A stretch of DNA of 64,000 bases from Mycteria americana. Taxonomy: Eukaryota; Chordata; Aves; Ciconiiformes; Ciconiidae. Position numbers and translations under genes: made by a program. The notes under the pieces are model-generated. The model ran no database searches, was not told the DNA's origin, and saw only the letters and a program-made list of their open reading frames with translations. Shown here piece after piece: positions 1-10,850 of this stretch (position 1 is the stretch's first letter; every line of letters starts with the position of its first letter). The stretch covers positions 41,105,062 through 41,169,061 of the forward strand of contig NC_134367.1 of NCBI RefSeq assembly GCF_035582795.1, in the 5' to 3' direction.

Positions 1-392
1 TTTCTTGTAGTGATGGTGAAATCCTTCAAAGCTGTCATTGGTATCTCCTCAGCTGGTACTGAGGGTGAGTAGAGGAACTGTCTAGGGGAAAAGGATCTGA
101 GATAACCCTACAAAAAGCCAGGCTGCTGCTGCTGCTTTTTTTCATCTGATTCTCCTTAAATACTTAAACTTGGATGTCAAGAATTAAGTTCTTGAATTTT
201 TCATAAGTTTAAATGTCGTAGATGGACTTCTGAAGTATGTCCCACCGAAAAGACGTTCAAGGATACAAACATGACTATTCAGAGGTTATCAGGGTGGATA
301 ACAGGCAGGTTAGAATTTAAACAGCCAGCATGGAACTATTTTCAGTAATCAGAGCATCTGCTGCCAGAAGTCGAATGACACCAGCAGCCTCA

Positions 393-394
<2 letters not shown>

Positions 395-423
<29 letters not shown>
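395..423. repeat. A29 homopolymer
   Basis: An uninterrupted run of 29 A residues lies in the ZNF292 intron. It could be the tail of an old retroposed sequence or simple microsatellite growth. Its length in the assembly is prone to sequencing error. Confidence 0.95.
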
Positions 424-425
<2 letters not shown>

Positions 426-664
426 GTTTGCATCCTGGGTATATTCAAAGCAGCCACCTGGAACTTCTTTTACCCTTTCACCAGACAATATGCCATCGTA
501 GAAGCATCCAGGATTGGTGCTACATTCAGCAGAATTGTGCTGAGATGTTGTTTGCATGAAGGATTCTGAGACCCAGCTCCAGGTAAATATGAAAGTATCG
601 AGTACAGTTCAGTCACCCACAGTGTGAACGCACATGTGGACTAACACTTGAAGATGACTACAGA

Positions 665-945
665 GGTTACTGACTAGTAACTGAAGTTCTTTGAGATGGA
701 TAGTCCACATGTACATTCACCTCCTGCCTTCATCCTCCTTGGCCAGAGCAAGGTTGAGAAGACAAAAAGGTCTGTGGTAGATTAATCTATACCTACCCAA
801 GAATTGGCGAAGAGTAGAGTTAGTAGGATTATGAGTGTTTTCAGTAAGGCAAAAATTCTTTGCTTTGTGCTCTACAAGTCCTCCAGTTAGCCAAAACGTG
901 ACATACATGTGGACTGTCCACCATAGAGAACTTACTACTACAGAA
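665..945. mobile_element. MITE-like inverted-repeat element, degenerate
   Basis: The left arm (about 665-720) and the reverse complement of the right arm (about 898-945) share the core GTCCACATGTA and a flanking AAGTTCT segment, in the same order and at similar spacing. The arms enclose about 180 bp with no coding potential. A related phrase, CACATGTGGACT, also occurs just outside on the left (631-642). This is the architecture of a non-autonomous DNA transposon with terminal inverted repeats. The sequence resembles repeats I associate with turtles and archosaurs, but I cannot name the family. No target duplication was identified with confidence. Confidence 0.45.
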
Positions 946-1755
946 CTGTGCTCGCGGCTTATTCATGCTCTTGTGTGCTACTAATCTATGGATTATCTTT
1001 TCTCTTTTTTAATTCATGTATGGTATAAGCATTACCTGGAATAAAAGTTCATAGTAGTTCTTGCGGACTTGACATGGAATCACTTGGTAGTATGACCTGA
1101 GATTCCAATGGGATTCAAGGGAATAATGGGGAAACTCTGTGTGAAAAGTTAGATTCCCGAATCTCCAAGTTGATTTGCAAGAGTTGGTAGATCATAGTAC
1201 CATCTGTCAGATGTCAGCTGCTTGTCTTTTTTTCTCTCATGTTAGTTCTGTGATTTTATATGAATTCTGCTCGTGCGTTGCACAAAGTTAAGTGTGTGAA
1301 TTTTAATGAATGGTGGAGCATTGCACAAAAACGACATTTAATAATTCTTCCAAGAATCATGCTATTGATAAACTCTATCATTTTCATTAAATACTTCAGG
1401 TTTTGTGCTCATAGAGGTTAACTAACTCGTGCTGAAAAAGCACTTGTGCCTCAAAGCATTTTTATGAAGTTATATTTGTTATGGTAAACTAACAATTTGT
1501 CTACAATAACTTTTGAAATAGACATCACACTATAAAATATGTTTATAAAATGTTTTAAAAAAAAATTCTTAAGACTCTTCCCCACCATAGACCTGCTTCT
1601 GCAACCTCAGCACCGTTTTTCATCTCAAAATGTCATACATAGTTCAGTTACGAAATAAATATAATTAAAACTTGTGTTTTGAATGAGCTTTCAAATGTTA
1701 ACTGTAATGATTATAATCACTTGGATTAGAATAAAGGATTAAGAGCTAATATTTA

Positions 1756-2140
1756 GCTTTAACCCTGAGGTCTTCCTATATCTTGTTGAGAAGATAACAG
1801 AAAATGTTCTGATGGTTATGCAAGGTAGGCTGGCTGAAGCAGTAAACACTGAAGGAAGGGGATTACTGAGGACTAGCAGATAGAACACAGTCTCTAAAAT
1901 ATTAAATGCAGTAATTATAGTAATAAATCACAGTGAAATGTCTTGGGTTACTAATGTAGCTTAAAGTCTAAGGTGTTCCTGTATTTTGTTACAGAAATAA
2001 GGTAAAATGTTCCAATGTTATTCCAGTCAGACTAGCTGGGAGTAAGCACTGTGGGTGAAAGGATTACTGGTACCTGGTAGGAGGAAGAGCAAGGCTAAAA
2101 CTGTTGAATGTAATTAATCACCAGGTCATTTGTGGGTTGA
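1756..2140. repeat. Diverged two-copy tandem duplication (~200-bp unit)
   Basis: About 1756-1950 and about 1959-2140 align in the same orientation over nearly their whole length. Each has, in order, GCTTTAA/GCTTAAA, a TTCCTATAT/TTCCTGTAT block, AAAATGTTC, a GCTGG block, GTAAACACTG/GTAAGCACTG, GGATTACTG, and a terminal AATCACAGTGAAATGTC/AATCACCAGGTCATTTG block. Divergence is high, so the duplication is old. No open frame is shared. Confidence 0.7.
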
Positions 2141-4117
2141 CAAGAGTATGAACATTTTTAAAAGGCATTGGTAGTGACATTAAAGGAACATTTATTCTGC
2201 TGCTTAAAAGGCAAATGTCTTCTAATAAACACAGAAATGGTTACCATCTACCAATTGTCTGCTAGTGTGCTCTAGTTTTCCTTTGTTCCCACATGAATAA
2301 AAATCTGGTCATATCTTCATCGACATGGAGAGAGGAAGAAAGAACTCATATTTGACTGAATATTCTTACACATCAGTGAGCCATCACTGATCATTTGTAA
2401 CAGTGCACAAGGATCCTGAACAAATAACTAACAAGTTGGTTGAAATAATAATTCAACCATAAATCTGAAAATGCATGAAATATAATGATGGGGTCTAACA
2501 GGCCTGATTTCTGCAAAAGGCAGTATTTTCTGCCCTAAAATTCTGTGCACTAGAATGATAAAAAAGAAAACCGTTGACCTAATTTCGATTGCAAGATGGG
2601 CTTTTAGTAATATCCTGTATAAGTAGCTAGAAGAAGGAGAAATCATGAGATAAAATGAAAGACAGTCATGAATAAAAAACTAACTAGGATGGGAGGAAGC
2701 AAAGAATAAAATGAGATTATCTTTTTTCTTTCAGTAAGCCTCATGTTTGGTATACTAACACTCCAAATACTAGAGAGGTAATTAATTTTGCAGATGCTGA
2801 TGATAATTATTTCATCAAGACTGAACAGGACTTTGAAAGTCAGGAAAATATAAATTAGGTGAATAGGAAACATGATTCAAGTGAAATTCGAGGCGAGTAA
2901 ATGAAGAGGAATATAATGAATGTTTCTACCAAGATGTGTCAGAAAGTGAGCGCTGCAAATGCCCAGAAGGTTTCAGAAAGCAGTGATGAAAATACTCAAA
3001 GGCTGGAAAAAAATCTCATTTAGAAAAGATCAAGATTTTAACCTAACATTGAAAGAATATCATGAATCTGCTGTTTTTCAGGAAAGAACAGAAACAAAAA
3101 ACAGAAAATTCTGTTGTTTTTAAAAGATGAGGGAATGTTTCATGAAATTAAGATGTGGGTAATTGAAAACCAAAAAGATTTTTCATGCAGTAACTAGCTT
3201 GTGGAAACAGTTGTCTCAGGGAGGGGTTGATGTCAAAAGGATTAAACAAAATTGATTGTGTCTGTCTAGTTTTAATAACTAACTTTAAATATTTTGGAGG
3301 TAGTACTAAACCTTATGCTTCAAAGCTGAAGTAATTTTCATCTTGAAGATCTGGATGAGACCTGAGATGTATATGTAAGAGTAGGAACATTACCCTGTGC
3401 TCCCCTTTTTTGTAGTATTCTTACTCCTTACACTGAAGGACCTAGAGTTCGATTGTTAGTGTAGACAGTAGAGTTTTAACTCTGGTAGCAGCATATCTGC
3501 AGAATATAGTTGAATAAAATACAGCCATTCCTGTGTCAAACTATACACAGTCAAGTGTATACAAGACAAGCCTCTTTTTTGTAGGAAACTTACTTGGCTG
3601 AAAAACTTTTAAAGGAGTTTGACTGCATTGTATGAATGTGTAATACAAAATATTCAACACCAATACAAAGAACTTCAGATGCTTCTACACTTATCACATC
3701 TATGCTTCTGTAGCAAGGTCTTTAAAAGGCAACTATTATCAAAGGCGTAGCACAAACACATAAAGAAGGAGTGAGAGAAGTGGTTTTGTGTTATTTGTCT
3801 TACTGTGGAACTATAATTAAATGGTATCTAAATGTTTTTAATATTTATATGCTTTCTAAATCTGTTTCATGTGAAGCTATTTTGCCAAGAAATTAGAATG
3901 AATTAAACCCTGCAGGTAGATAACAGGTCTCCTGTAGCAGGGAGTTGTTATAATAAGTATAGTTCTCAAAGACGCTTTTTCTCATCTATGCTTCGTACCT
4001 TTTGTACCTTTTTGTATAAATTTTAGGGGTTAACCATGAATGAGTAAATGCCATCTGTTAACTCTGTAACCTCCTGTGAAATGTGTATGTAATATTTTGG
4101 CTTGTTTTTCTTTGAAG

Positions 4118-4320
4118 TGAATGAATTTTTAGTGTTTGAAGGCCCCATCCTGCTGGATATGCGTATTAAGCACCTAATGAAAACAAAGCAATTAACGCAA
4201 GCTACTGCCCTGGCAAAACTGTGCTCTGACCATCCAGAAATCAATGCAAAAGGCAATTTCAAGCAAACCTACCTGGTCTGTCTTTGTTCAGGATCACCAA
4301 ATGAAAAGCTAATGGAAGAA
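4118..4320 (+). CDS. ZNF292: ZNF292 internal coding exon (203 nt)
   Basis: The exon follows a pyrimidine-rich acceptor ending in GAAG and stops at a consensus donor (GAA|GTAAGT). It starts in phase 2, taking one base from the previous exon, and ends in phase 0. The frame encodes VNEFLVFEGPILLDMRIKHL and continues to KLMEE. This matches the conserved helical region of vertebrate ZNF292 that precedes the zinc fingers. It is the first ZNF292 exon visible here, and it splices to the exon at 7178. A TTG in the intron opens the frame further left, but that part is not coding. Confidence 0.93.
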
Positions 4321-7177
4321 GTAAGTAAAAAATTAAGAACTTTTTTTGACTTATTTCTTTAATGATAATAGAAGTCACTAATCATAGGCTGTTTTTCTGT
4401 AGAAGAGGTTTTTCTTTTAAAATATGATCTAAAATATTTTTTGTATTTTGTTTTTTCATTTAAGTCACTTTTAAACTGACTAGTAATGACTCGATTAAAA
4501 CACTTGCAGAAGTGTAATATTACGTCGCTAGTAGGCTTTTTCTGGCTCTGCTACAACTTTGATTTTGCTCGAAGTATTTTAAAACTCTGCCTCAGATCTT
4601 GTTAGTATGGTGAAGATAATGGTTTTCCCACTCTTACTATTTTAACTATAGCTTTTTGTGTAGTACCTAGTACATAGAATGGGGGCCTTTAGATGCTACC
4701 TTCAGTTCAGAGAATAAATGTAACCTTTTTTGACCCAAATGCCTGGGTAAAATTGAAGGTGACATCAGATATTTGATCTGGTTTGAAATATAAAATCCTT
4801 TTTATTTAAATGCAAAAGTCAAAGAAGAGAAGACAGCTTTGCTCTTCCGTATTCTTTCAGGTGGCATCTTCATTTCTCACCCCACCCCAAAGTTTTATCT
4901 GAGCTTTTTTCCTTCTTAAAGGAAAACTAACTGCAGTTGTCAGTTTTCTTGACTGTCTGCATCTCTCTGCTGTCTTTTTGTCTCTGTCATCTTTTTATGT
5001 TAATAATAAGTATTAAGCATGTTGAAATTGATCTTAAAGGGATGAAAACTATGCAGTGATTAGAGTTGGAAAAGTTTCCTACCCTAGATATAGACTAAAT
5101 TCTAAGATGACAGCTTCTCACTGGACATGTTCTTCCGATGCTCAGTAGGATCGGATTGGTCTTTACCCTCCCAGCTCTGGCTGCTGTAGGGCCCTGCCAG
5201 AACAGGCTCAGGAGGAGCTGTGACAGGGCTGTGCAATCTCGTGTTTGTTTGACAAAGACTCTCAATGGAACTTGGAATTCTTGACTCTGCAAACGTGCTT
5301 TCTTCATTACTCGGCCCCACCGCGCTCCCAAAGCAGAATGGGCTTAGTTAGTGAATGAACCGTGAATCCCGTAGGCAAAAGGAATGGGGTGGTAGCCTTG
5401 CTTCTTAGGATGCCATAACGTACAGATAAGTTCAAACTGGGTTATCACAGAGAACCTAATTCAGGTATTTCCAAACCTTGGGTTGCTTGGGTTGCTTAGC
5501 TTTGCAGCTTCAGCTGCAGCATCATTTGCAGTATTACAAACCATTCTGGAAAGTTCATGTATTACCAAGAGGAGGCAGGTATGCTATTAACATGTCAAGG
5601 TGGGCTTCTTAACTGAGAAGGATAGTTGTTTCGCAGTGTGAGAACAATAAGAAAATGGAAAAAAAGTAAAATGTAAAGAAGTATAGCTCACTCTTTAGTG
5701 GTATGGAATTTTTGATATCCATGCAGAATAGGCAGGAAAGTAGCATTTGAGCTCATTTTCAGCTTGGATTGGTCTAATAGTTTGCTTCAATAATGTGAAG
5801 AACTCAGGTCTGTGGTATGTGAAATGCTAGACTGACAGACTTGATGGCTGGACCTGTACAGACCTTTGCTGGAAGCTGGGTCCCTTAAGAACTCTGAGAG
5901 GCTAGAAAAACATTTCGGGGAAAAAAATCTCTTTATTGTAAGTTCAGTTTCCCATATTCTTCCCTAAGCTTTTAACTGATGGTCCCCGTCTGAGATGGGG
6001 CGCTGAGCAAAGCAGACCTTCAGTCTAAATTGGTATTACAGTTATGTTAATCCATCTTCTCTGAGGTCTTGAAAAATGCAGTTTTCTTTAGAAGATGACT
6101 TTGAGGTTATTAAACCTCAAATTATGTTCAATCAAGGGTTATTAGTATATTTACAAAGTGTCAATTTAGAGGAAAAAATGAGTTACTGTACTCTTCAAAA
6201 TTGTAGTTTGATTGCTGGACCAATAGCTGGATACCATGGTGCCCAGCCAAGCTGTGCTGCCACCTTATCCAAAGCACCAAACTGGCTGGGTGTTTGCGTG
6301 AGCGCTTCTGTTTCTTGCTTTGGGTGGTCTTGTGATTTCTCAAGAGAGGCTTCCAACAGCACTGTTGCAATGGTTACGTTATTCTTCAACTGCCAGTGTC
6401 AAAGAATAAATACCAGCATGTCCTACCAGATGCACTAATTGATGTAATCAAACCAGTCTGCTGAGAATCAAATTAGACAGTAGCTGTTACAACAAGAATG
6501 CTGATTCAGTACTGATACAACTGTCTAGTACTACTGGGTGACTGTGGTTTTTCCTTTGTTTTGCTAAAAAACTAAGTGCTTCCATCGTTTCTTGAACAAA
6601 TAAGTTACGCTGCAGAGACTGTAATGTTCCTCTAGAAGAGCATTCAGTTGACCTGCTTCTTGCTGTACAGCTTCCCTTTTCTTTTTATCTTTGATTTTTT
6701 TTAAAAAAATACTGGAACATTCATGTTAAACTTCAGATTCATGAATCACTCAGCTATTGTATTAAAGCAGTAGTAACATCAGTGACTAGTAAACTGGGTT
6801 AGAATTTCAGGTCATAATCTTTTTGTTAGGCTGCAATTTAAAGTTATAAATCTGCTTATTAGGATTAAATGTATGTAATGTATAAGAATAATTCATGTTG
6901 TATGTTAAAATTTTAGGTGACTGGGACAGTAGATACAAATAAGTCTTATGCCTGAGAAACAAGTTTATATTCACTTTAATAAAACAGTTCTGGTGGCATA
7001 ATCAGTTTTGACTATCTAGAAACGCTCTGATTTGCATTCAAGCTTATCTCTATCTGATAGAGTTAAATATTCACTAAGTTCTAAATTACTGTCTTTTTGC
7101 AAAGGATTAGATGACTGTATATCTGAAAATGAAACCACTTTCTTAGTCTTGGTCTTGTTTTTTTTCCTCGCTTCTAG
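4321..7177. other. ZNF292 intron
   Basis: This is intronic sequence between two phase-0 boundaries. It has no recognisable gene or repeat family. A 72-codon antisense frame at 5102-5320 has a serine/proline-rich, protein-like composition but no family match I can make; it is discussed as a finding. The 120-codon frame at 6076-6438 looks like a chance frame. Confidence 0.7.
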
Positions 7178-7314
7178 ATTGCAGAAGTAGATTGCAAAGA
7201 TGCTCTAGAAATGATCTGTAACCTAGAATCTGATGGAGATGAAAAAAGTGCTCTAATTTTATGTGCAGCATTTTTATCTCGCCAGCTGCAGCAAGGAGAG
7301 ATGTACTGTGCCTG
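7178..7314 (+). CDS. ZNF292: ZNF292 internal coding exon (137 nt)
   Basis: The acceptor is CTTCTAG|ATT and the donor is GCCTG|GTGAGT. The exon starts in phase 0 and leaves two bases (TG) that complete a Trp codon with the first G of the next exon. It encodes IAEVDCKDALEMICNLES and continues to EMYCA, a very conserved part of the ZNF292 N-terminal helical region. The phases on both sides agree with the neighbouring exons. Confidence 0.93.
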
Positions 7315-8578
7315 GTGAGTTTGAATATTGTTTTCTGTCTAGTGGAACAAAAATTAGTTTTGGGAAGATAGAGCTGATACATAAGCCATAAGTTAACTTT
7401 CTCTAGCTGATAAAATCTATGAGCTGAACAGGAAGGAGATAGGGAAAGCTCTTGGAAAGCTAAAAAAGAAAATGGCAAAAAAAAAAAGTAAAGACAAGAT
7501 TAGCTTCCATTATGGGAATTTGAAGGCTGCATGTATGATGAGGCATTTACAAATACCAGTAGTTGGTTAATGATTTCTCTTGACAGTAATCTTACACTGT
7601 AGAAATAAGGAATTTAATATCTGCAGGCAGCTAGTCAGCATTATGTCAACATTTAATGCATAAGTACTGTTCCCATCTGCCCTTATTTCATAATGCAGTA
7701 TTTTTTTCTCTAACAGATTTCTAGAAAAGAAGGAGCTCTTTACTACTGTAACCAAAATAATAAGCTAGATGAAGATACTTACTGTTTAGGGCTTGCTTTC
7801 ATTAATGTGGGAACAAATAACTGGTCTTTGTTAGCAGATATTTGAGCTGGTTTTGGTCTGAATTTCCAACTGCTAACAGTTTGGTTGGACTTTCAAATCT
7901 GTACAGTTCCTGAAGAATTTGCTTTGTTTGTGCACCTCCTTTTTATGTGTAGCAGCAGGAGAACATCTGCTAATCCAGGATTTTGCTTTAACAGATTCTG
8001 CTAAAGTTTTGGGGGTTACACCATTCCACAAGGTACTAAATACTCTTGGCTATTTGCACCTAAGGAGGAATGAAGTAGTGAGTTAATGTAGATACATTAA
8101 TACTGTTTGGCTTTGGGGGCTAATTTCTCACTAAATCAGTTAGATTCAGCTCTTAAAGCAGAGCAGCTCAAGAAAAATGTATCTACCACAGAGGAAAGGC
8201 ATCCTCCTATAGCTGTTAGTAATTACTATGAAGTCAGAAGTGTAAAATTTCAGTCTGTGGAGTGAAGAGTAAACTACTTTGCAAGACTTTTTTCAAGGCT
8301 ACATCATGAGTCTGTAAATTATGTAGCATAAATTGTGGTAATACTGGTTTTATTCTGATCTGTCCTTCTGGAATCGAGTCATTGTAATCATTTTGAAAAT
8401 TAGATACTAACAGTGTGGGTATATGAATAAAAGCTTTTTCTCTGTAAGATAAGGTGTGAATAAATTCAGATTTTTTCCTTTCCCAAAGACAAAATAGAAA
8501 CTGTTCTCAACCTTGCATTTCTTGTGATCAGATTAGTGGTTTCGTTGCTGGCCCTGAAATATTGTTCTCTTGTTCTAG
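7315..8578. other. ZNF292 intron
   Basis: Short AT-rich intron. I see nothing else in it beyond chance open frames. Confidence 0.75.
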
Positions 8579-8720
8579 GGAATTGACTCTTTTCTGGAGT
8601 AAACTGCAGCAAAGGGTAGAGCCTTCTATTCAAGTGTATCTAGAGAGATGTCGTCAACTTTCTGTGTTAACTAAGACTGTTTATCACATTTTCTTCCTGA
8701 TTAAAGTAATTAATTCAGAG
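8579..8720 (+). CDS. ZNF292: ZNF292 internal coding exon (142 nt)
   Basis: The acceptor is GTTCTAG|G and the donor is CAGAG|GTAAGG. The first base completes the Trp codon begun in the previous exon. The frame then reads ELTLFWSKLQQRVEPSIQVY through LIKVINSE and ends in phase 0, so it joins directly to the giant terminal exon. The sequence is nearly invariant among vertebrate ZNF292 proteins as I know them. Confidence 0.94.
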
Positions 8721-10850
8721 GTAAGGATACTCCTGAAAGAATATTTTTGGCACTTTTAATGGAACTGTAATCAGGAAAATTTATGAAAGCTGCTTAGACA
8801 TCCTGTCTCTGTGTAGCATCAGCTTTGGGGCAATCCTAATTGGTTTTAGGAAAGGCCGTAGCAACTTCCTTCTGCAGGTAAACTATAAGTTGATTCATTT
8901 TGAATCATTAAAACTTTTTTGTTCCTTTTGGAAAAAAAAAAAACAAACATTGGGGCATAAACAGATGAGCTGGATGCCACAACTGAGATGAAGGAAAAAC
9001 TAAAGGTGAGGTTATAGCCTCTACTATTGTCCATGTCCTCTAAATGAGGTATTTTCTCTTAGCAGGTCCTAACATTCCTCTTCATTATTTTCTGTATTTC
9101 AAATATTACAGAAAATGAAGAGGAGAAGCTTATGAGGAGAGAAAATTAAAGGTGTATATTAATATATAAGAAAATTACAGAAAGTTAAAAAAAAAAAAAA
9201 AAACCACAAAAAAACCCCTTTTGAATTGCCACTTAAGAATGCAGTTTGTTTTGTGATAAATGAAATACTTGCCTTTTGTGGACTTAGATGAACAGAGTTT
9301 TTAATACAACATTGGATCTATCTCAGCTAACTTTGTAATCTAATTTTCCTAGTTTCCTCTCATTAGTAGTTGCACTATTTAATGTTTATAGCTAAATTAA
9401 GCTCTTCTGAAAGCTTTTAGTTGGGAGATTTCTGTAATTCGGTCTATTAATTCTAAGAATAAAAATTCCTTTTGTCCTTTTGCAGTGTTCTGGTATGGCT
9501 AATCATGAACATCTTGCCATCTGGTATGGCTTCTAATCTTAAAGATTATTTTTTCCAAAGATCTGAACTAAATTGGAATTAGAGAGGGGAAGGAAAGTAA
9601 CTTTCACAGAGGCTTGTGATATTACAGAATCACAGAATCACGGAATCATATTGGTTGGAAAAGACCTTTAAGATCATCGAGTCCAACCATAAACCTAACA
9701 CTGCCAAAACCACCACTACACCATGTCTCTAAGTACCTCATCCAAACATCCTTTAAATACCTCCAGGGATGGCGACTCAACCACTTCCCTGGGCAGCCTG
9801 TTCCAATGCTTGATAACCCTCTCGGTGAAGAAAAATTTCCTAATATCCAGTCTAAACCTCCCCTGGTGCAACTTGAGGCCATTTCCTCTTGTCCTATGGC
9901 TTGTTACCTGGGAGAAGAGACCGACCCCCACCTCTCTACAACCTCCTTTCAGGTAGTTGAAGAGAGCGATAAGGTCTCCCCTCAGCCTCCTTTTCTCCAG
10001 GAAAGAGCTCTGTCTGCTCCATGCCATACTGATTTTTCTCTAGTGAGCTGTGGATCATTCCATTGATGGCAGAAATTGGAGACCATGTGGGTAGTAGACT
10101 TATGCATTCATAAATTCGCCGACTTTATTCTCCTGTATACCACAGCCTCTCTGTGCATCCTTGGCAGCATAAAGGGACTGCAAAGTGGACATAAATGTAA
10201 TTTACGTTGCCTGAGGGTATAAATGAGAAAAGACCACGTGACCTTTGGAACACTTAAATGATGGAACATTTAACTATACTTATTACTTTCAGTTGGAATG
10301 AAGCCATGTGTTCAGTGGAGGTCAGTTGACTTTGAAGTGGCATAATCTTTAAAAATAAAAATGAACCTTTATACCTTAAGTGATTTCTAAATTATAGATC
10401 TTTTTGAAGATCATGTGCTTCTCTTACTGTAGTACTTTTTACCATTTGAATTTTAGCCAGTGTTAACTTAATGCTCCATAGAAGCTCATCTCAAATAACT
10501 GACACAGCTGGTAGGCTTTATTTCATGGAAAAGGCTCAATATTGCTCTAATATAAACTGAACACCCGTAACATACAGTCATAAAGTTCTCAAACTAGACA
10601 GAACATACGATTCATTTGTGTTTTAGTGGTATGTAAACTTTCACAGTTTTTTAGTAGCATGAAGACAAATTATGCAACTTCAGAAATAGCATCTAAAGAC
10701 AAACCACTATGTTTCTTGAAGTAAAAAGTATTATTGTAAACTCCAGGTGCATTTTTTCTGACACTTAGGGTTGAATAATGATATCTTTTATTTACAAATA
10801 TAGAAAGGGTTGTGATAAGGTGACTTACTAAAATTACTCTTGCTTTACAG
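8721..10850. other. ZNF292 last intron, with a CR1 fragment
   Basis: The last intron of ZNF292. It contains an A-rich low-complexity patch near 9187-9220 and a 5'-truncated CR1 in antisense orientation at about 9624-10001. It ends with the acceptor TTGCTTTACAG at 10850. Confidence 0.8.
9624..10001 (-). mobile_element. CR1 retrotransposon, 5'-truncated 3' end
   Basis: The plus-strand left edge carries ACAGAATCACAGAATCACGG, the reverse complement of the CR1 3'-terminal ATTCTGTG-type octamer repeat, so the element lies on the minus strand. The remnant codes, without a stop, for the last part of the CR1 reverse-transcriptase ORF ([17 protein letters not shown] to [10 protein letters not shown]). 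Homology to the 28-kb copy stops abruptly at about 10001 (CTCCAGG), which is ordinary 5' truncation. No clear target duplication is seen, as is usual for CR1. Confidence 0.93.

Larger units (their letters stand above)
1..4117. other. ZNF292 intron (part), no exon seen
   Basis: This stretch lies upstream of the first recognisable ZNF292 exon in the window and is taken as intron. I found no segment that encodes the expected N-terminal part of ZNF292, so those exons are probably outside the window. It is AT-rich. It holds a 29-A run at 395-423, an inverted-repeat element at about 665-945 and a diverged tandem duplication at about 1756-2140, each listed separately. The remaining open frames are short and do not look like protein families. 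Confidence 0.7.

Noticed and set aside
6076-6438. 120-codon frame in a ZNF292 intron
   Set aside because: No recognisable domain, overlapping frames on the other strand, no splice signals in support.
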